Of a stretch of 64,000 nucleotides of DNA, positions 9,265 through 18,563 are shown piece by piece (positions within the stretch are counted from its first letter, which is position 1; every line of letters starts with the position of its first letter). The position numbers and the translations under genes are program-made. The stretch comes from ENR-C20 sp942493145. Its GTDB lineage: Bacteria; Bacillota; Clostridia; Acetivibrionales; DTU013. Below the pieces are notes generated by a model. That model made no database searches and was not told the DNA's origin. It saw only the letters and a list, made by a program, of their open reading frames with translations. The DNA lies in the NCBI GenBank assembly GCA_942493145.1, contig OW818679.1, positions 3,162,001 to 3,226,000 of the forward strand, written 5' to 3'.

Positions 9265-9966
9265 ATGTCCGGAATTACTAAAAAAGCCATGGCTTCAATG
9301 ATGGACCACACAATACTTAAGGCCACAGCTACGGAAGATATGATCAGACAATGCTGCAGTGAGGCGCGGGAGAATGGTTTTGCTTCCGTTTGCATAAACC
9401 CCTGCCATGTGGGTCTTGCAGCATCAGAGCTTAAAGGTTCAGGTGTGAAGGTATGCACAGTCATTGGCTTTCCACTTGGTGCCAACACTCCGGCCATAAA
9501 AGCCGCAGAAGCACGGAAGGCTGTTGAAGAGGGGGCTCACGAAATCGATATGGTGATAAACATCGGTGCGATGAAGGAAGGCCGCTTTTCATATGTTGAA
9601 GAAGAAATCAAAACGGTAGTAGCCGCGTCAAAAGGGGCCCTTGTCAAAGTCATAATCGAGACTTGCTACCTGACCGACGATGAAAAGACTACAGCATGCA
9701 ATGCCGCCGCAAAGGCAGGGGCTGATTTTGTCAAAACCTCTACAGGATTCGGTACCGGCGGTGCAACTGTCTCAGATGTAGCTCTCATGCGCTCTGCTGT
9801 CGGTGAGGGGATGGGCGTCAAAGCCTCAGGGGGAATACGTACACTCAGCGATGCTCAGGATATGGTCGCCGCAGGAGCAAACAGACTGGGCGTAAGCGCC
9901 AGCCTGTCTATCATCGGTGAAATAGAAGAGTTGTCGGAGAGCGCATCAATCCTTAAAGAATCTTAA
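9265..9966 (+). CDS. deoC: Deoxyribose-phosphate aldolase
   Basis: 233 aa, with GGCGGAGG before the ATG. Class I aldolase of the DeoC family: cleaves 2-deoxyribose-5-phosphate to glyceraldehyde-3-phosphate and acetaldehyde in deoxynucleoside catabolism. Diagnostic motifs are MDHTILKATAT, EIDMVINIGAMKEG, LVKVIIETCYL and FVKTSTGFG, the last carrying the Schiff-base Lys, followed by GVKASGGIRT. It lies alone between TauE and a convergent chemoreceptor 14 bp away. With deoD and the BMP importer elsewhere in the window it completes a nucleoside salvage route. Confidence 0.96.
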   Translation: MSGITKKAMASMMDHTILKATATEDMIRQCCSEARENGFASVCINPCHVGLAASELKGSGVKVCTVIGFPLGANTPAIKAAEARKAVEEGAHEIDMVINIGAMKEGRFSYVEEEIKTVVAASKGALVKVIIETCYLTDDEKTTACNAAAKAGADFVKTSTGFGTGGATVSDVALMRSAVGEGMGVKASGGIRTLSDAQDMVAAGANRLGVSASLSIIGEIEELSESASILKES

Positions 9967-9980
9967 GCATGGGGGCGGTT

Positions 9981-11726
9981 TCAGATTCTAAATTTCGCTA
10001 CCGTCAGTTCCAGCTTGTCGGCAGTTTCTCTGACCGTGCCGATTTCATCGTTTACAAGGCTTGCTTTGTGAACGATTTCGCCTGCCTTTTCAGCTATATT
10101 GGTCGTTCCGGCTGCACCTTCATTTGTTGCCTGGGTTACCTCAACTATGGCCTTCATCATGTTATGAATGGAGGCAAGCAATTGTTCCGAGGTTGCGCTG
10201 AAATCCGTGACCAAATCATTGACCTTTTCAGCATCCTTGTTGTATTGGTCGGTGCCTTCCAGCATTGTCCTGTAATCCCTTGTAACGTCTTTTGATACGA
10301 AATTGAGCAGCGTGTTCGATTCTGCAGCCAGATTATCAACTGATGCAATAACTGTCTGCGCAGCCTGCTGTATTTTAACAACAGCCATTTTTGAATCTTC
10401 TGCTAGTTTTCGGATTTCATCTGCAACTACGGCAAAGCCTCTGCCGGCCTCGCCTGCCCTTGCTGCCTCAATTGCTGCATTGAGTGCAAGGAGATTGGTC
10501 TGGGAGGTGATCTGGAGTATGGATTCAGCCAGTACATTTATCTGTTCAACTGCCTTTGATTCCTCCAGGGTCTTTTCCAGCCTTGCTTTAACGCCTTCAA
10601 AAATCGTATTCGTATTGTTGTATGAAGCCGTAAAGCTCTTATGGAGTCCTTCAGCCCTCATGTTGATTTCCTTCGCTGTCACAGCGCCATCCTGTGCTTT
10701 CTCCGCTATGGTCTCTACTGCCCTTTCGATTTCCGATGAGGTTGCATTCATCTCCTGGGTGGATGCTGCGGTCTCCTCCATACCTGCCGACAGTTCCTCA
10801 GTGGTTGCAGATACATCCTCGACACTCCCCCTCAAGCTTGATATGTTATCATTAGTAGAAATAACAGTTTTCCTGAGATCGGAGGTCTCTGAAACAACAT
10901 TGTGTATGATGCTCCTGAACTCGTTCCGGGCTTTCATTTCAGCATTTATTATATCAGCGAATTCATCTTTCTCCGTTATATACCTGTCAAAGCTTTTATC
11001 ATGTACCAAATCGAACCGTGAAGTTTTCTGGATGAGGGCAACCGCCATTTTTGTCCTTCTGTAGATATTGATCAGGATAAAAGCTCCCAATGCAATAGAT
11101 ATAAGAATTGCAATAATTGATATATAGATAGACACTAAAGCTGCGGATTTGGCTGCTTTTTTGCTGTTTTCAATAGTGGTCTCACTATAGACTTCTATAA
11201 TTTCTTCTATCTGGTTTATCCGGTCCCTTGCTGATCCGAACCTGGTCAGATACTCGTCCGGATCCGTTACCTTGTTCGTTTGGGGATCGTATAGAGAAAT
11301 CCATTCACTGAAATCCTTGTCGAACAGGTCAAATAGCTCAATTATTGACAATTTCGATGTTTCATGGGTCAGGCCGGCAAAATCTTCAGTATACTCTTCT
11401 ACGATTTTTCGTGCATTGTCGACCCTTTCCCTGGTTTGACCGGCGTTTTCATTATAGCCGTCAACCTGGGCTTTTATGTATTCTTCATTAAAATTACCCT
11501 TCTGCAGATTCAGATAGCTCTCAAGTGCCTGATAATAATCCCTGTCGGCATTCAACAGCCAATAGTTCACCATGTAGACTTGTTCATGGAGCTGTTTTAT
11601 CATATTGTTCGACAGCTTGCCCATTGAATTTGCCGAGATAAATGTAACCACTATTAAGGCAATAATCGGAATTAGAACTGCAACTAGTATTTTGACTCCG
11701 GTTTTAACATTATTAATTTTGAACAT
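9981..11726 (-). CDS. Membrane-bound methyl-accepting chemotaxis protein
   Basis: About 581 aa. An N-terminal helix (about residues 10-30) and a second at about 190-215 bracket an extracellular four-helix-bundle-like sensor of about 160 residues. The cytoplasmic part is a full MCP signalling domain with tip QTNLLALNAAIEAARAGEAG. A distinctive stretch before the tip (DVSATTEELSAGMEETAAST) recurs nearly unchanged in the chemoreceptor at 47179-48924, so the two are paralogues. The ATG at 11726 has GGGGGTG nine bases upstream; a TTG at 11738 sits too close to it. Confidence 0.92.
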   Translation of the reverse strand: MFKINNVKTGVKILVAVLIPIIALIVVTFISANSMGKLSNNMIKQLHEQVYMVNYWLLNADRDYYQALESYLNLQKGNFNEEYIKAQVDGYNENAGQTRERVDNARKIVEEYTEDFAGLTHETSKLSIIELFDLFDKDFSEWISLYDPQTNKVTDPDEYLTRFGSARDRINQIEEIIEVYSETTIENSKKAAKSAALVSIYISIIAILISIALGAFILINIYRRTKMAVALIQKTSRFDLVHDKSFDRYITEKDEFADIINAEMKARNEFRSIIHNVVSETSDLRKTVISTNDNISSLRGSVEDVSATTEELSAGMEETAASTQEMNATSSEIERAVETIAEKAQDGAVTAKEINMRAEGLHKSFTASYNNTNTIFEGVKARLEKTLEESKAVEQINVLAESILQITSQTNLLALNAAIEAARAGEAGRGFAVVADEIRKLAEDSKMAVVKIQQAAQTVIASVDNLAAESNTLLNFVSKDVTRDYRTMLEGTDQYNKDAEKVNDLVTDFSATSEQLLASIHNMMKAIVEVTQATNEGAAGTTNIAEKAGEIVHKASLVNDEIGTVRETADKLELTVAKFRI

Positions 11727-11806
11727 ATCTTGCAACACCCCCTGTATAAATAGTGATACTAATGTATCCCACTATATGCCATGTTTAAACATTTTTCCAC
11801 ACATTG

Positions 11807-13012
11807 TTACAAAATATTCAAAAGTCCGGGGCGGTTGCCAGTAATGGATATACCGCCCTTTTCCGTGACCAGGAATGTATTTTCAATCCCCAACATGCCA
11901 ACTCCAGCTATTCCTTTCTTTGGTTCAAGGGCTATGACCATTCCCGCCTTAAGTGATTCATTAAATCCTTCCGCTATTACAGGCCTTTCATCGGTATGCA
12001 GTCCGATGCCATGGCCCAGGAATTTAACACACTTGTCGCCAAAACCCATGAAGTTATCCAGGAATGTGATATCCAGACCTTTTATGATGCTTTTGTATAT
12101 ATCAGAGGGGATCTGCCCCGGTTTAAGCATTTCAGCAGCTCTTAACATGATATCCTCGCACCTTCCTTGTGCATCAACCGCTTCTGCAGGAAGAGACCCA
12201 CCGAATGCATAGGTCATTGTTTTATCGGTATGATATCCATCCACTCCGCACCCCACATCAAGGAAAACCAGTTGCCCCATCTTTAGCCTGACATCAGGGC
12301 TCCCGTTCATCGGAACAGCCGGGCTGATCCCAATGTTGCCTCCCGGTCCGTCGAAAAATGTAGGGTATAGCGAAGTCTCACCAAATCCTATTGTACCAAA
12401 GGTGGTCTCGGTTCCAACCATACCGAATCGTGTAACCCCATGATGCCCTTCCCTTACCATATGCGCATAAAGTTCTACTGCCAGATCAGACTCGCTCATT
12501 CCTTCCCTGAGCATACCGGGAACATGCTCCTCCATTACAACCTGATGTATCCTTCCCGATTCCTTCATCAACTCTATTTCATATCCACTTTTAACAGACC
12601 TGACGGCTGATATTTGAAGATCGAGGGGCTTTACCTCCTTGAAATTGAAGTGCTTTATAAGGCGCTGATAAAGAGCCAGCGGAACCCATTCCATTTCAAT
12701 GTATACTGTTTCAGGCAGCCTGCTGTAATACGCCGCCGCATCCCTGAAGCCTTCCATGGGAATGATATCAGGAAACAGTGATTCATCTGACGCCCTTTCA
12801 ATGCTACGACGCACATGGTAAACCGCTTTATCATCTCTTGGGATCACAAGTAACCCGTCCTGCATGGTCCCCGTAAAATAGTACTGGTTTATCCTGTTGA
12901 ATATGACCGCCATACTCCACTCCGGATTGGAAGCATCCATTGACTCCCTGAACCTGGACATCCTGATGGACAATTCTGCCGCAGGCACCTTTCTTTTAAC
13001 GTCTCTCTTCAT
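11807..13012 (-). CDS. M24-family Xaa-Pro peptidase-like metalloenzyme
   Basis: 401 aa. A creatinase-like N-terminal domain (1-170) is followed by a pita-bread catalytic domain in which all five metal ligands are visible: two Asp in FLDVGCGVDGYHTDKT, His in LGHGIGLH, Glu in MVIALEPKK and Glu in GIENTF. It should therefore be an active dimetal peptidase acting on N-terminal Xaa-Pro bonds, though creatinase-type hydrolases cannot be excluded. It lies 58 bp downstream of the cheX pair and may be read through from that operon. Confidence 0.88.
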   Translation of the reverse strand: MKRDVKRKVPAAELSIRMSRFRESMDASNPEWSMAVIFNRINQYYFTGTMQDGLLVIPRDDKAVYHVRRSIERASDESLFPDIIPMEGFRDAAAYYSRLPETVYIEMEWVPLALYQRLIKHFNFKEVKPLDLQISAVRSVKSGYEIELMKESGRIHQVVMEEHVPGMLREGMSESDLAVELYAHMVREGHHGVTRFGMVGTETTFGTIGFGETSLYPTFFDGPGGNIGISPAVPMNGSPDVRLKMGQLVFLDVGCGVDGYHTDKTMTYAFGGSLPAEAVDAQGRCEDIMLRAAEMLKPGQIPSDIYKSIIKGLDITFLDNFMGFGDKCVKFLGHGIGLHTDERPVIAEGFNESLKAGMVIALEPKKGIAGVGMLGIENTFLVTEKGGISITGNRPGLLNIL

Positions 13013-13070
13013 TGTCCCAAAAGCTCCTTAATATTCGATAATATTCGATTGTTTTTATAAAGTATCAACA

Positions 13071-13520
13071 TCACAGATCCAAACTGAAAGATAAGTATAA
13101 GAATTGCTCTTCTATCCTGAAACTAAGTTTGGTTGTTGTATTCTTGCTGATATGCAGGAAAAGCCTGTCCCCCGTGATTACCGTAGTGGGAGACCGATCG
13201 ACCGGTTCTGATGTTTCTGACTTTTCAAGAGCTGACCTGCAAATTGTTTCGGAAAATTCCGCAAGGGCTTTCCTCGCAAAAGAATCAAAGCCGATAATAT
13301 CATTATCCCCCGAAACTGCGGATATGATTTTAAAAGCAAGCTGTTTGCTGAAGCCAAACATTATATTCCCTTTCAATCCGCCATGCATGCCCGTAAGTAT
13401 GTTAACCTGCTGTGCTGACAAAAGGAAGTCTTCCTCGGATTGCCCGAGGAAAACCGGTATAAGGCCAAGTTTGGTCAGATATTCTATTGTAGTATCTCTT
13501 AATGCAGTTTCAAGCAACAT
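13071..13520 (-). CDS. CheX-like protein lacking the catalytic Asn
   Basis: 149 aa of the CheX/CheC phosphatase fold (segments MHGGLKGNIMFGF and ALAEFSETICRSAL). In the CheX/CheC/FliY family the active helix carries ExxN. Here the corresponding helix reads E-F-S-E, so the Asn appears replaced by Glu, while the neighbouring paralogue keeps ExxN. It may therefore bind CheY-P or regulate its partner without being a phosphatase. It begins six bases after the stop of the upstream cheX paralogue, with GGAG upstream of its ATG. Confidence 0.82.
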   Translation of the reverse strand: MLLETALRDTTIEYLTKLGLIPVFLGQSEEDFLLSAQQVNILTGMHGGLKGNIMFGFSKQLAFKIISAVSGDNDIIGFDSFARKALAEFSETICRSALEKSETSEPVDRSPTTVITGDRLFLHISKNTTTKLSFRIEEQFLYLSFSLDL

Positions 13521-13526
13521 AAATGT

Positions 13527-13997
13527 TTATTCTCCTTCAAATCCAATATCCAGGGACGCCATGCCATTCAAGCTCTTGTAATAGCAAACGACCGACTGGA
13601 GACCTGGAGTCGAAATTTCCATCCCCGCGCCGGAAAAAACCGCAGGCGGGGTTAGTCTCAGATCGCTTCCCCGGTATCTGTTGTTGATTTCCGTTACAGC
13701 CTTGCCACAGTATATATTTGCAAATTCCGCCAGGCATAAGAAAGTGTCTACCGTATTCCCGATCACATCGGAGTCCATCTTCCCTGCAATTGCTTTTACG
13801 ACGCTTTCTCCCGTTTCAAGGAATATTCTTCCCTTTTCCCTTTTACCGACAATCCCTATGATAATAGTATAAGACCTGTCTCTTTTCGATTGTATCTTCT
13901 CACTGTCGCTGAATTTGACCCCGGCAACTTCGGTTGAGATCCCAATGAAAGCATCTGATATGGTTTTTACTGAAAACAAAAGCTTTTCCCTGTCCAT
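13527..13997 (-). CDS. CheX-family CheY-P phosphatase
   Basis: 156 aa from the ATG at 13997, which follows GGGAGG; a longer form starting at 14030 has no site. The fold matches CheX, and the catalytic helix LAEFANIYCGKAV retains the Glu and Asn of the ExxN motif used to dephosphorylate CheY-P. It is the third gene of the operon (CheA-like kinase, CheY, CheX, CheX-like), which puts a response regulator and its phosphatase side by side. Confidence 0.85.
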   Translation of the reverse strand: MDREKLLFSVKTISDAFIGISTEVAGVKFSDSEKIQSKRDRSYTIIIGIVGKREKGRIFLETGESVVKAIAGKMDSDVIGNTVDTFLCLAEFANIYCGKAVTEINNRYRGSDLRLTPPAVFSGAGMEISTPGLQSVVCYYKSLNGMASLDIGFEGE

Positions 13998-14062
13998 TTT
14001 ACCTCCCAAGTCCCCGATGTGCTTGTGCACAGATACCGATATTAAGAATTTCTATCACTCAA

Positions 14063-14440
14063 TCAACTCCCGCTCAGGCAAATCTTTATCATATCCTCAA
14101 GTTTTTCAGGATCAACGGGCTTTGTTGTAAAGAATCCAATACCAATATTCCTGGCCACTTCATACAGGTCTTCATCTCCCATTGCACTAAGCATGACTAT
14201 CCTGGCGTCCGGGTCCAGCTTAAAAAGCTCCCTGGCCATCTCCAGTCCTCCCATCACCGGCATTGTTATATCCAGTGTGACTACGTCCGGTTTTAGCTTT
14301 TGATACAATTCCAGGCCAATCATACCGTTTTCCGCGTGACCCACAACATTATAGCCCTTTGGCTCAAGCGCTTTTCTTATCATTTTATATACAACCCTTG
14401 AATCATCGACAACAAGAACCTTTGTCAATCCAACCACCAT
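14063..14440 (-). CDS. cheY: CheY-type single-domain response regulator
   Basis: 125 aa receiver domain with no output domain: acidic pair DDS (12-13), phospho-acceptor D57 (TLDITMP), the conserved Thr/Ser position (MLSAMG) and Lys (TTKPVDPEK). The start is ambiguous: GGAGG abuts the ATG at 14440 with no spacing, while an in-frame TTG at 14428 would give the usual N-terminus MTKVLVVDDS. It sits 64 bp downstream of the CheA-like kinase, its likely phosphodonor. Confidence 0.92.
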   Translation of the reverse strand: MVVGLTKVLVVDDSRVVYKMIRKALEPKGYNVVGHAENGMIGLELYQKLKPDVVTLDITMPVMGGLEMARELFKLDPDARIVMLSAMGDEDLYEVARNIGIGFFTTKPVDPEKLEDMIKICLSGS

Positions 14441-14504
14441 CCTCCGTTTGAATTACAAAAACCGGTGATGACAATAACCGGACAGAATCATACTCCGGTC
14501 AGAA

Positions 14505-17030
14505 TCATACCAATGATGAAACAGGAATTCTCAACATCATTTTGAATCCACTTCCCACATAATTTTCGAGGCTTATCTCACCATTAAGGTTGTCCTCAAC
14601 AACAGTCCTTACAATGTCAAGGCCGACACCCCTGCCTGAGATGTCATCCGCAGATACCTTGGTAGTAAGACCTGGAAGAAATATAAGCCTCAAAGCTTCA
14701 TCATCATTTATCCCTACTGCGGTTTCGGGACTTATCAAGCCTCTCTTGACCGCGTTTGCCTTGATTTTGTCTAAATCCAGTCCCTGCCCGTCATCCATTA
14801 TAGTGATACAAAGTTCACTATCCCTATTTTCAATTATCACTTCTATTGTCCCAACGGTTAGCTTTCCATTGCGTTCCCTATCCTCGGGCTTTTCTATCCC
14901 GTGGTCTATGGAATTCCTGATAATATGCACCAAAGGATCACCCAGTTTGTCAAAAATGGCCTTGTCTATCTCGGCATCCCCACCCTTAAGCACAAACCTT
15001 GCCTTCTTACCCAGTTCCGAGGATACCTCCCTTATCATACGTGGCACATTTATAAAGAGATTTGCTACTGTTACCTTCCTGATAGACCTCAGTTTCTTTT
15101 TTGATTCACAGAAAAGAGACTGAAGCTCCTCCACTTTATCTTTATCTATATTGACCAGTAGTCCATTTGAAATACCCAAATTCAGCATGGTATCCGCTTT
15201 GCTGATGATTTCACCAAGACTATTGATTTCTTGAATTTTTACTTTGATTGTTCCAATATCAGCCTGCCTGGCTATGTTATCCTTTTTGTTCATGTCGTCA
15301 TTTAATATTGAATTATATACCATATTTAATTCGTCAAACAAATGATTGAATTCGTCCAGATTTTTAAATATTCCTTCTATCAGTTCATCTGTCAATTCTG
15401 TTTCGCCCTTGCGGACGGCTGCAAAAATATTCTCCATCTCATATGCTTTGCCTTCGATTCTTGAAAGGCTGAATATCCTTGCATTCCCTTTAATAGTGTG
15501 TACTATACGGAACAGATCATTTATAATATCCATATCCCCTTTGTCGTCCCTTAATGATGCCAATTTAGGCTCAAAGCTGAAAAGATACTCCCTGCATTCA
15601 TTCATGAAATCTTCGAACAATTCCATATCTGCCTTGATTTTCCTGATTATTTCACTTATATCATACTTGTAGTCCTTACTTTTCATTTCCAATATTCCGG
15701 AGTATTCCTTTTCACTGGTTATGTCCTGGACATAAACCATAAGTTTTGTGATTCTTTCATTCAGGCTGCTGTTTGATGATACCTGTAGGGGCTGAAAGAA
15801 AATCCTTATGTATTTCGCTGTTACATTACCATATCCGTCACTGCCGGTTATCACCGTTTCCCGGACAGGTTGGATTGCTTCTATGTCATTCCATTTGGCA
15901 ATACTGCTGTCAAATGCCTTATCAATCCAGCTTGACATACTTGATCTCTCCGATGCCTTTTCCATTGATGGGAAAAGGACGTCCAAAAGATCTCTGTCTG
16001 CAGAATAAACATCCCCGAATATATCCACTGCATTGCCACTGTATCGGTTGTTCACTTTAAGGTCATGGTCTACTGTAAAGACCGCAAAGCTTATATTGTC
16101 AAGTATCTCCCTGATATCCCTGTTCATTTCGGAAAGCTCAGAGGTCCTTACAGCAACTTTTTCCTCAAGTTCTGAACGGCTCTTTTCAAGTCTTTCCCTT
16201 GAAACCCTCAGGTCGAAAATCATTTTATTATAAGCTTCGGCAAGCTCCCCAAGTTCATCATTCCTTTTTATATCAGCCCTGATGTCATACTCCCCTTTAG
16301 TAAAGCCTTCAATTGACCTTTTCAGGGAGATCAAAGGTGAGGTTATATATCGCGAGAGTAATATACCAAGCAGCACAGCCATCAGTATCGCAGCCAATAT
16401 GGTAAGCGAACCAGCCCTGTGCATTGCCGCCTGTCTTTCATGAATAACCGAGACATCCATATCGAGAGCCATGACGCCGACTACAGTTCCCTGGGAATCT
16501 CTGATTGGGGCGTATCCAGTCTGGATAATTCCTCCGAATTCATAGTCCTGGATTGGCTCTGACTCAGCAGTTGGTTTTTTAAACCCTTCAAAAACAACCG
16601 GATATTTTTCACTGTTAAAAACATCCCCTGTTTTTGAATGGTTTTCCATATCCTCAGCCGGTGTGGCATCAACAACAAAAATAATCTTCTCATCGGCTTC
16701 AGCAAGTGTATATACATAACGCAGCTTTCCGCCTGACTCCTCCATTATCCCCTGCAGCTGCTTCTGCAGTTCCTGGTATTCCGGAGAGCTTTCGCTACGG
16801 GTTTCAAGGACTGTCCGGAGCTTTTCCGCGTCTATCGAAACAGCTGAGTTTGCAGCCAGCATTATGAGATTGTCCCTGATCTCATGTTTCAGAGCATTAA
16901 AGCCCATGTTATATATCATCAAGGCCGATAATGCCGATACAAGCGCTATTGCAGCTGCAATGACCACTGTCACCTTTACTGCAAGATGTGATTTAGTTTT
17001 TTTAAAGGGTAAATACCTACCTGCTGCCAT
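14505..17030 (-). CDS. Membrane-anchored CheA-like histidine kinase with HPt domain
   Basis: About 841 aa. A transmembrane helix near the N-terminus, a Cache-like extracellular domain of about 160 residues, a second transmembrane helix and a HAMP domain lead through a coiled coil into a PAS-like region. An HPt domain follows (RIVHTIKGNARIFS, phospho-His near residue 511), then a CheA-type ATPase (HIIRNSIDHGIE, DDGQGLD, GRGVGLDIV). No C-terminal CheW-like domain is present; the protein ends with the ATPase. It thus looks like a receptor fused directly to a CheA-type kinase. The ATG at 17030 has AGGAG ten bases upstream; a TTG at 17087 is poorly placed. First gene of the operon with cheY and two cheX genes. 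Confidence 0.88.
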   Translation of the reverse strand: MAAGRYLPFKKTKSHLAVKVTVVIAAAIALVSALSALMIYNMGFNALKHEIRDNLIMLAANSAVSIDAEKLRTVLETRSESSPEYQELQKQLQGIMEESGGKLRYVYTLAEADEKIIFVVDATPAEDMENHSKTGDVFNSEKYPVVFEGFKKPTAESEPIQDYEFGGIIQTGYAPIRDSQGTVVGVMALDMDVSVIHERQAAMHRAGSLTILAAILMAVLLGILLSRYITSPLISLKRSIEGFTKGEYDIRADIKRNDELGELAEAYNKMIFDLRVSRERLEKSRSELEEKVAVRTSELSEMNRDIREILDNISFAVFTVDHDLKVNNRYSGNAVDIFGDVYSADRDLLDVLFPSMEKASERSSMSSWIDKAFDSSIAKWNDIEAIQPVRETVITGSDGYGNVTAKYIRIFFQPLQVSSNSSLNERITKLMVYVQDITSEKEYSGILEMKSKDYKYDISEIIRKIKADMELFEDFMNECREYLFSFEPKLASLRDDKGDMDIINDLFRIVHTIKGNARIFSLSRIEGKAYEMENIFAAVRKGETELTDELIEGIFKNLDEFNHLFDELNMVYNSILNDDMNKKDNIARQADIGTIKVKIQEINSLGEIISKADTMLNLGISNGLLVNIDKDKVEELQSLFCESKKKLRSIRKVTVANLFINVPRMIREVSSELGKKARFVLKGGDAEIDKAIFDKLGDPLVHIIRNSIDHGIEKPEDRERNGKLTVGTIEVIIENRDSELCITIMDDGQGLDLDKIKANAVKRGLISPETAVGINDDEALRLIFLPGLTTKVSADDISGRGVGLDIVRTVVEDNLNGEISLENYVGSGFKMMLRIPVSSLV

Positions 17031-17243
17031 ATTTCCGGAACTCCTGTATAAGGTGATATTATGTAAATCTTCTACATTTTTCGTCAAAATCCTTCATCAT
17101 TATAATATTATAACAGTTTGATATGAACAAGTATTACCCGGAATATTTACAGAATAATTCAATAATAATTTTCGTTGATGTCTTCCTGCTTTTCATTTTT
17201 TCGTATATAATTGAATTGATATATATATAACAATTTTTAACAA

Positions 17244-17260
17244 TATATAATAATTATATA
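17244..17260. promoter_or_regulatory. Palindrome upstream of marR, candidate operator
   Basis: Perfect inverted repeat TATATAAT-A-ATTATATA about 38 bp before the MarR-family start codon. MarR regulators commonly autoregulate through such palindromes; the assignment is positional inference. Confidence 0.4.
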
Positions 17261-17297
17261 TTCATAATTTGTAACCATTTATCGAAGGAGAAAAACC

Positions 17298-17744
17298 ATG
17301 TCCGACAATAGATCCAGAGAAGATATTATACTGAATCTTGTTGAATTGCTGCCACTGATCAACCAGAAAATGATTCGCTCATATGAGCAGCTTGCCAAGC
17401 ATTCATTGAGCCCCTTGCAACATTACTGCCTTACACTGCTTAACGAAAAGAAACAGCTTTCTATGAAACTGATGGCGCAGGAAATGCGGGTAAGCAAACC
17501 ACAGCTGACACCCATCATCAACACTATGATCGAATTGGGCTATCTTTATCGCGAAACCAGTACTTCAGACAGGCGGGTCATTAATGTATCACTGACACAG
17601 AAAGGATCCAACTTCATTGTCCAGACAAATGCGGAGATGACGGAGCTACTGAAATTCAAGTTCGACAATATAAACCTGCCAGAGCTCCTTGAGCTGGATA
17701 ATGCTATTAATGTCGTCAAAGGGATACTAAACTCTGTTCCATAG
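17298..17744 (+). CDS. MarR-family transcriptional regulator
   Basis: 148 aa, with AAGGAG before the ATG. The winged helix is visible at about 35-100: LSMKLMAQEMRVSKPQLTPI (recognition helix) and LGYLYRETSTSDRRVINVSL (wing, with the DxRR motif typical of MarR). It is followed 72 bp later by a small ACT-like gene that may share its transcript. A perfect palindrome lies just upstream and could be its own operator. Ligand and targets are unknown. Confidence 0.9.
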   Translation: MSDNRSREDIILNLVELLPLINQKMIRSYEQLAKHSLSPLQHYCLTLLNEKKQLSMKLMAQEMRVSKPQLTPIINTMIELGYLYRETSTSDRRVINVSLTQKGSNFIVQTNAEMTELLKFKFDNINLPELLELDNAINVVKGILNSVP

Positions 17745-17816
17745 TCGCTATGGTCAATACATGTTAAACTGTTCATAATCGTGGTAAGTATTATTAAATA
17801 AGGAGGGATATTTACT

Positions 17817-18077
17817 ATGTCTTGTTACAATATCATGACTCTACTGGTAAACAATCGTGTTCAGAATGCCGCAAAGCTCCAGGAGATTCTGACCGGATCC
17901 GGATGCATCATAAAAATGCGCCTTGGTCTTCATAATGCAGGCAATACATGTTCCGAAGAAGGCCTGATAATACTTCAATTGGTGGGCAGTAAGGAAGAAA
18001 TGTTGTTACTTGAGACCACCCTCAATTCACTGGAGGGTATTAAAGCAAAGAATATTGAACTATGCTCTGAATGGTAA
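17817..18077 (+). CDS. Small ACT/ferredoxin-like fold protein
   Basis: 86 aa, with AAGGAGG upstream of the ATG. The pattern resembles the ACT-like family annotated as iron-only hydrogenase system regulators (TM1266 type): an initial strand, a helix (NAAKLQEILTGSG), a central strand pair and a final helix (SKEEMLLLETTLNSLEG). The match is structural and by eye, so the hydrogenase link is tentative. A strong terminator follows, closing the marR transcript. Confidence 0.7.
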   Translation: MSCYNIMTLLVNNRVQNAAKLQEILTGSGCIIKMRLGLHNAGNTCSEEGLIILQLVGSKEEMLLLETTLNSLEGIKAKNIELCSEW

Positions 18078-18119
18078 AGAGCCATTTGGGCAATATGAAT
18101 CTGAGTTTAACAGAGGGAC

Positions 18120-18149
18120 GGGGGAGTTGTCAAACTCCCCCATTTTTTT
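18120..18149 (+). terminator. Rho-independent terminator
   Basis: Nine-bp perfect stem GGGGGAGTT / AACTCCCCC with a GTCA loop, followed by A and seven T. It closes the marR/ACT-like unit. Confidence 0.93.
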
Positions 18150-18338
18150 GTTTCGTCCATTTCTGCACGGGTAAATATTAAATGATACTTACATCTTTTT
18201 ATACTCACTTCTTTTGTTTCGCTAAATTTTTCTTTTTTAACATTATAACAACTTAACCGGTTTTTCCGGCTTACTGTTTGCAATCGATTTTATAAAAAAC
18301 ATCCAAAATTAATGACCATATTTCATGGAGGATTTTAT

Positions 18339-18563
18339 ATGATTGAAGCGACTGGTAAAAAGCATATCCATTTATGTGAAAATGATAGAAGAGTCCTGTT
18401 ATTATATTCAAAAATCAATATCAGTCAGGCTGTGGTAAAAAACATTCCGAATTTGGAATATCCAGAATGCCTTTATCCTGTTTTCTTCATGGAAGGAAAT
18501 AATGCTATAACAATATCAGAGGAGGAATATTCAGAATGTTTTCGGATCAAACCAGTTTTATAA
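18339..18563 (+). CDS. Small protein of unknown function upstream of glgP
   Basis: 74 aa from the ATG at 18339, preceded by GGAGG. The family is not recognised. It overlaps the first 28 bases of glgP in another frame, and the glgP ribosome site (GAGGAGG) lies inside it, so translation of the two is probably coupled. The good ribosome site favours a real gene, but it could also be a leader ORF. Confidence 0.55.
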   Translation: MIEATGKKHIHLCENDRRVLLLYSKINISQAVVKNIPNLEYPECLYPVFFMEGNNAITISEEEYSECFRIKPVL

